A stretch of 17,623 nucleotides of DNA from Spirochaetaceae bacterium (GTDB lineage: Bacteria; Spirochaetota; Spirochaetia; Treponematales; Breznakiellaceae), in contig JAITKQ010000021.1 of NCBI GenBank assembly GCA_031278295.1, forward strand, positions 1-17,623. The letters are read 5' to 3'. Below the pieces are notes generated by a model, which did no database searches, was not told where the DNA came from, and saw nothing but the letters and a program-made list of their open reading frames with translations. The position numbers and the translations under genes are program-made. This document shows positions 14,884 to 17,623 of this stretch, one piece after another; the stretch's first letter is position 1, and each line of letters begins with the position of its first letter.

Positions 14884-14911
14884 TATGAAAATGAAAGTTG
14901 TTTTCATATTG
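14881..14911. promoter_or_regulatory. Palindromic operator, probably Fur-family autoregulation
   Basis: CAATATGAAAA (14881-14891) and TTTTCATATTG (14901-14911) are perfect 11-bp arms separated by 9 bp. The site overlaps the first bases of the -35 box of the Fur-family promoter. AT-rich dyads with TGAAAA/TTTTCA halves are typical of Fur-superfamily sites. No matching dyad was seen in front of the znuA-like gene. Confidence 0.65.
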
Positions 14912-15127
14912 CAGGCAAAAAGATTCGGCTGCGGGACGCTGTGTTAAAGCCGCCGGCAACGAAGACCTTGGGGGCCACTTTTCATAACCGTGTTTCTTTA
15001 CTATCCTAAGCTAAGTTTACGGGCCTTTTGATCACTGCCGTCCGTCCGGTCCAAGCCTTGGCTTGGGAACGGGCGGGTGCCGGCGCATCCGTACACGAAT
15101 CGAAATCACGATGAATGGAGGCTGTGG

Positions 15128-15667
15128 ATGGATAAATACCTTTCCTACTGTTTTCTCTACGATGATCCTGAGGACCTGCGCTGCGACTTTGAGATCGCCA
15201 CCGACGAGCTTGCCAGCATGATAGGTTTGCTGCGTTCCCTAATCAAGGATGAAAACCTGCGTTCCGATCTTACCAGGCTGAATGAACTCATGTACCATAT
15301 CAACCCGTCGCTACGGACCAAGGTGGCGGTAAGCGCGGAGGAACTGGACTGGGTTGCGGGCAAGGTAACGGAAATGCAGGCGGAGGTAAGGGAAAGTTTT
15401 GACAGGACCGCGCCTTCGCACGGAAAAACCCCGCGCTTTGTGGTTCCCCAGGGATGCACCGCCGCCGCCTACAGCCATATAATACGGAACAAGTGTAAAT
15501 CCCTTGTGCGGCTTTTGTACCGCCACAAAGAACAGGGGAACAGTGTCCGGGACATCCTCTTTGATTTTATCAATATATATTCCGGATACTTTTACACCCT
15601 TGCGCTTAAGCTAAACCAGGACGAAGGTGTAGGGGAGATCGAATTCAAAAGCCGGGTATATACATGA
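15128..15667 (+). CDS. PduO/cobalamin adenosyltransferase-like protein, divergent
   Basis: 179 aa from ATG at 15128, chosen because GGAGG (15117-15121) lies 6 nt ahead; an in-frame GTG at 15077 lacks one. The middle and C-terminus resemble PduO-type ATP:cob(I)alamin adenosyltransferases: ATDELASMIGLLRSL (about 24-38) matches their VDELNSxIGL motif, and RFVVPQGCTAAAYSHIIRNKCKSL resembles FxLPGGSxAAAxLHxARxxCRR. The N-terminal TKTGDxGxT ATP-binding loop is absent, the protein starting MDKYLSYCFLYDDPED instead, and the RRAER signature is altered to SLVRLLYR. It may be a degenerate or repurposed homologue, perhaps structural or a corrinoid binder. Convergent with the V-ATPase K gene, 21 bp away. 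Confidence 0.55.
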   Translation: MDKYLSYCFLYDDPEDLRCDFEIATDELASMIGLLRSLIKDENLRSDLTRLNELMYHINPSLRTKVAVSAEELDWVAGKVTEMQAEVRESFDRTAPSHGKTPRFVVPQGCTAAAYSHIIRNKCKSLVRLLYRHKEQGNSVRDILFDFINIYSGYFYTLALKLNQDEGVGEIEFKSRVYT

Positions 15668-15675
15668 AGCCGCGA

Positions 15676-15686
15676 CCCCCCCCCCC
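15676..15686. repeat. C11 homopolymer
   Basis: Eleven C residues fill most of the 21-bp gap between the stop codons of the convergent PduO-like and ntpK genes. Confidence 0.9.
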
Positions 15687-15688
15687 GC

Positions 15689-16123
15689 TTACGGCATCAG
15701 CATCGTGAAGACCAGCCCGAACAGGGCGACGGTTTCGCAGAGGCCGAGTATCAGCATATAGTTGCCGAAGCCCTGACCCGTTTCGACGTAAGCGTCGCAG
15801 GCAGCGCCTCCGGCGGCACCCTGCGCGAAGGCCGAAAAGCCAATGCCGAGCCCGGCAAATAAACCAATACCCAGAATCTCGGAAACATTCAAATCCTGCG
15901 TAGCAAACAGCGCCTGCATCAGAATGAAGCCATAGATAGTCTGTGTGAGCGGCGCGCCCGCGAAGGCGACCAAAATAAAAGGCAACGGCTTATTCCGCAC
16001 GAGGCATTTTTTCCATGCGCCTATGGCAACGCCGCCTGCTATACCGGCTCCAACGGCGGACCCGATTGCGGCAAGACCCAAACAAGCCCCTAGTCCAATT
16101 TGACCAAAAAACCCGGCATCCAT
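15689..16123 (-). CDS. ntpK: V-type ATPase K subunit (proteolipid c-ring), copy 1
   Basis: 144 aa from ATG at 16123 (MDAGFFGQIGLG), with AAGGAG 7 nt ahead. Four membrane helices form two hairpins, the first glycine-rich (GSAVGAGIAGGVAIGAW, 21-37). The ion-carrying carboxylate is Glu130 in the last helix (LGLCETVALFG). Thr60 and Gln61 (PLTQTIYGF) and Gln101 (AFAQG) match the other side-chain ligands of Na+ in the Enterococcus hirae NtpK ring (Thr64, Gln65, Gln110, Glu139). The subunit therefore looks built for Na+. It forms the membrane rotor of the V/A-type ATPase. It is separated from the second K gene by a methyltransferase gene, so it may be expressed on its own. A 21-codon frame with a strong ribosome-binding site overlaps its start. 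Confidence 0.95.
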   Translation of the reverse strand: MDAGFFGQIGLGACLGLAAIGSAVGAGIAGGVAIGAWKKCLVRNKPLPFILVAFAGAPLTQTIYGFILMQALFATQDLNVSEILGIGLFAGLGIGFSAFAQGAAGGAACDAYVETGQGFGNYMLILGLCETVALFGLVFTMLMP

Positions 16124-16155
16124 ATAGTTCTCCTTAAATACTTTTCTTTTGCCAT
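16090..16155 (-). CDS. Possible 21-codon leader frame overlapping the ntpK start
   Basis: AGGAGG followed 6 nt later by ATG at 16155 opens MAKEKYLRRTIWMPGFLVKLD, ending at TAG (16092-16090), in a different frame from ntpK. It runs across the ntpK ribosome-binding site and 34 nt into its coding region. Its own ribosome-binding site is at least as good as that of ntpK. It could couple or dampen ntpK translation, or be chance. Confidence 0.35.
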   Translation of the reverse strand: MAKEKYLRRTIWMPGFLVKLD

Positions 16156-16271
16156 TCTTTGCCTCCTGGCATAAAGAATTTTTGTTTACCGCCCATACGG
16201 GCAAGTTTTACAAACAGAGGTTAATATTGGGAATTCATTCCGAAAGATGATTTCTTTCTAACAAAATCATT

Positions 16272-16330
16272 TTTTCCTTCGTGGAAAATTTCAACAAGAA
16301 ATGAGGTAAATCAGCGTTCCTTCGTGGAAC
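16272..16330. promoter_or_regulatory. Twin hairpins with identical CCTTCGTGG core
   Basis: TTTTCC/GGAAAA (16272-16277, 16283-16288) and GTTCC/GGAAC (16316-16320, 16326-16330) both enclose the same TTCGT loop. They lie in the 266-bp gap between the methyltransferase stop and the ntpK start. A perfect minus-strand TATAAT (16342-16337) just upstream has only a poor -35 partner (TTAACC, 19 bp away). A GCCGG-type hairpin (16349-16363) may end the methyltransferase transcript. Confidence 0.4.
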
Positions 16331-16389
16331 CTAAGGATTATAGAGGGGCCGGCTTCATGCCGGTTAATATGCCATAAGTTTATTTGATT

Positions 16390-17310
16390 TTAATCTGCAT
16401 AGCAGGCCTCCAATTTCCATGAAAACCGCATACTCGCCTCACGGCGGGGCAATAGCAGTTTTCCGTCTTTTTTAAACAGGCGGCTCTCAAGGTACTCGAT
16501 GAGTATTTCGCGCTGCCTGTCGTTTATCACATCGTAACGGCTGGCAAACTGTGAAAACACTTCTTCAAAAGTCTCGTAGACGATTTCGGTATCTAACCGG
16601 AGTACGCGGATGTCAGGGTATATGCCCATCGAATACAGCACGTTGAACAACACATCGCTTTGCGGACAGGGATGGTACTCCCGTCCGTGCAACAGGGGCC
16701 AGAGTTCTATCGTATGCCTGTCCCATGACTGGAGACCGGCGTGCCAGAATATTACGATTTCACGGCTTGTAACGGACAGCATTTTTACGATACTTGCGCG
16801 AATATCCCTCATGCCGAGTGAAAACGACGCGAAAGACAGTTCGTAAGGCGGCGACAGGTCACTGGCCGGGATAACGTCATCCCATTTTTTGTTTACAAGG
16901 CGTATATTGTTTATTTTGGCGGCTTCTATCTGTTTATTGAGTATCAGCGCCATGCCCAAGGCCGGCTCGACTGCGCTTACATGGGCGCATAGCGCGGAAA
17001 GCGGAACGGCTATGTTTCCCGGTCCCGCGCCTATGTCAAGAACGCGCCAATCCGGTTTTACCAAAGAACAGATGTCGTCAACGCGCTTCCGTGAAACAGG
17101 GCGGCTTTGCGCCATATCCAAATACTCCCAAGCGGAGGCCCCGTCTTCCCATGCTTGCCAACATTCACGCCCCCAGCCCGATTCGATACAGAGCCGTTGT
17201 TTTTCGATCCAAACCGAATTCCGGTCTATCGTTTCCGGGAGCGGGTCCTGATCCGTTTTCGCCTCATCCTGAGTCTGTTCGCAGGACGAGCATACATAAA
17301 TACTATTCAT
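16390..17310 (-). CDS. Class I SAM-dependent methyltransferase, substrate unknown
   Basis: 306 aa. The SAM-binding motif I is VLDIGAGPGNIAVPLS (90-105), followed by the acidic post-I VSAVEP (111-116) and a motif-III-like region (about 155-175, ELSFASFSLGMRDI). The N-terminal ~80 residues include CSSC (7-10) and a Trp-rich GRECWQAWEDGASAWEYLD; the C-terminal third matches no domain I know. TGAGG lies 7 nt ahead of the ATG. It has its own likely promoter (17408-17436) and follows a terminator, so it is not simply part of the V-ATPase operon although it lies between two K-subunit genes. The target (protein, small molecule or corrinoid-linked) cannot be told from sequence. Confidence 0.8.
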   Translation of the reverse strand: MNSIYVCSSCEQTQDEAKTDQDPLPETIDRNSVWIEKQRLCIESGWGRECWQAWEDGASAWEYLDMAQSRPVSRKRVDDICSLVKPDWRVLDIGAGPGNIAVPLSALCAHVSAVEPALGMALILNKQIEAAKINNIRLVNKKWDDVIPASDLSPPYELSFASFSLGMRDIRASIVKMLSVTSREIVIFWHAGLQSWDRHTIELWPLLHGREYHPCPQSDVLFNVLYSMGIYPDIRVLRLDTEIVYETFEEVFSQFASRYDVINDRQREILIEYLESRLFKKDGKLLLPRREASMRFSWKLEACYAD

Positions 17311-17407
17311 CCATGAACCTCAAATATTGATTACTGTTTTACCAGAACCCGATTTCCGTCATGGACAACAGGAAGGTATACCGCACGACTTCAGCCATGC
17401 TTTTATC

Positions 17408-17436
17408 ATGCTATACGATACAAAAAGTATAGTCAA
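17408..17436 (-). promoter_or_regulatory. Putative promoter of the methyltransferase gene
   Basis: Minus strand TTGACT (17436-17431) and TAGCAT (17413-17408), spacer 17 bp; TATAGC two bases earlier is an alternative -10. A CTATAC/GTATAG dyad (17411-17416, 17427-17432) overlaps the promoter and could be an operator. The leader would be about 90 nt. Confidence 0.4.
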
Positions 17437-17446
17437 GCAACAAAGT

Positions 17447-17479
17447 AAGAAAGAGGTACGCCTGCGCGTACCTCTTTTG
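17447..17479 (-). terminator. Rho-independent terminator after the second K-subunit gene
   Basis: AAAGAGGTACG (17450-17460) pairs perfectly with CGTACCTCTTT (17467-17477) around a 6-nt loop. It starts 12 bp after the K-subunit stop on the minus strand and is followed by TTTC and further T-rich sequence. Confidence 0.75.
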
Positions 17480-17488
17480 GGGGTTCCC

Positions 17489-17623
17489 TTACGCCATCAG
17501 CATGGAGAAAACCATCACAAACAGCGCGACGGTTTCGCAGAGACCGAGTATAAGCATATAGTTACCAAAGCCCTGGTTCGTTTCGGCGTAAGCGTCGCAG
17601 GCAGCGGCTCCGGCGGAACCCTG
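17489..17623 (-). CDS. ntpK: V-type ATPase K subunit, copy 2 (partial, cut by window end)
   Basis: Only the last 44 codons are in the window, from QGSAGAAACDAY to FSMLMA and TAA at 17491-17489. They contain the AQ-region Gln at the cut edge and the ion-binding Glu in LGLCETVALF. I count 36 of 44 residues identical to the same part of the first copy (82%). It is followed by a clear terminator, as expected for the last gene of a V-ATPase operon lying beyond the right edge. Confidence 0.92.
   Translation of the reverse strand, partial: QGSAGAAACDAYAETNQGFGNYMLILGLCETVALFVMVFSMLMA

Noticed and set aside
14410..15009. 199-codon plus-strand frame
   Set aside because: It runs opposite the clear Fur-family gene and its operator, and its product has no domain character.
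16316..16330. GTTCCTTCGTGGAAC as a parS site
   Set aside because: It resembles parS halves but has odd spacing (15 rather than 14 nt core) and a neighbour with the same loop but different arms, so a hairpin is more likely. No true parS was found.

Overview
The window looks like a chromosomal segment of a spirochaete, most likely a Treponema-type organism. The reasons are V-type ATPase proteolipid (K) subunit genes carried in duplicate, a chromosomal-type ParA/ParB pair, a large hybrid histidine kinase, mixed GC content, and long G/C homopolymers between genes. This is an inference from gene content; there is no rRNA or other phylogenetic marker in the window.

Layout. 1-710 is repeat-rich non-coding DNA: a tandem ~173-bp repeat containing 30-bp subrepeats, then a ~270-bp element that recurs at 6800-7073. 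711-1830 (+) is a two-gene operon of an AmiS/UreI-family channel and a nicotinamidase (pncA). 1831-2311 is non-coding, with a strong inverted repeat, a G14 tract and a hairpin resembling an IS200/IS605 end. 2312-2647 (+) is a small lipoprotein. 2847-5096 (+) is a hybrid histidine kinase (HisKA-HATPase-REC-HPt) whose 3' end overlaps the convergent parB. 5055-6717 (-) is parA-parB with a recognisable promoter.

7286-13011 (+) is a tightly coupled three-gene operon: TerB-N/TerB-C protein, DUF2791/BrxD-like P-loop ATPase, and Lhr-like DExH helicase. This composition is that of the Shango anti-phage system (SngA, SngB, SngC) and it is the main accessory module of the window. It sits directly behind the second copy of the dispersed repeat.

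13039-14911 (-) is a metal-homeostasis block: a Fur-family regulator that appears to be transcribed without a leader from a promoter flanked by a perfect palindrome, a possible Cys-rich exported peptide, and a zinc/manganese-type substrate-binding protein with an acidic loop in place of the usual His-rich loop. 15128-15667 (+) is a PduO-like protein that lacks the usual N-terminal ATP-binding motif. 15689-17623 (-) holds two V-ATPase K subunits (the second cut by the window end) separated by a SAM-dependent methyltransferase. The complete K subunit carries the Thr/Gln/Gln/Glu pattern of Na+-coupled V-ATPases.

No tRNA, rRNA, CRISPR array, intact transposase or prophage gene was seen. Function calls rest on motif recognition by eye; no database search was run.
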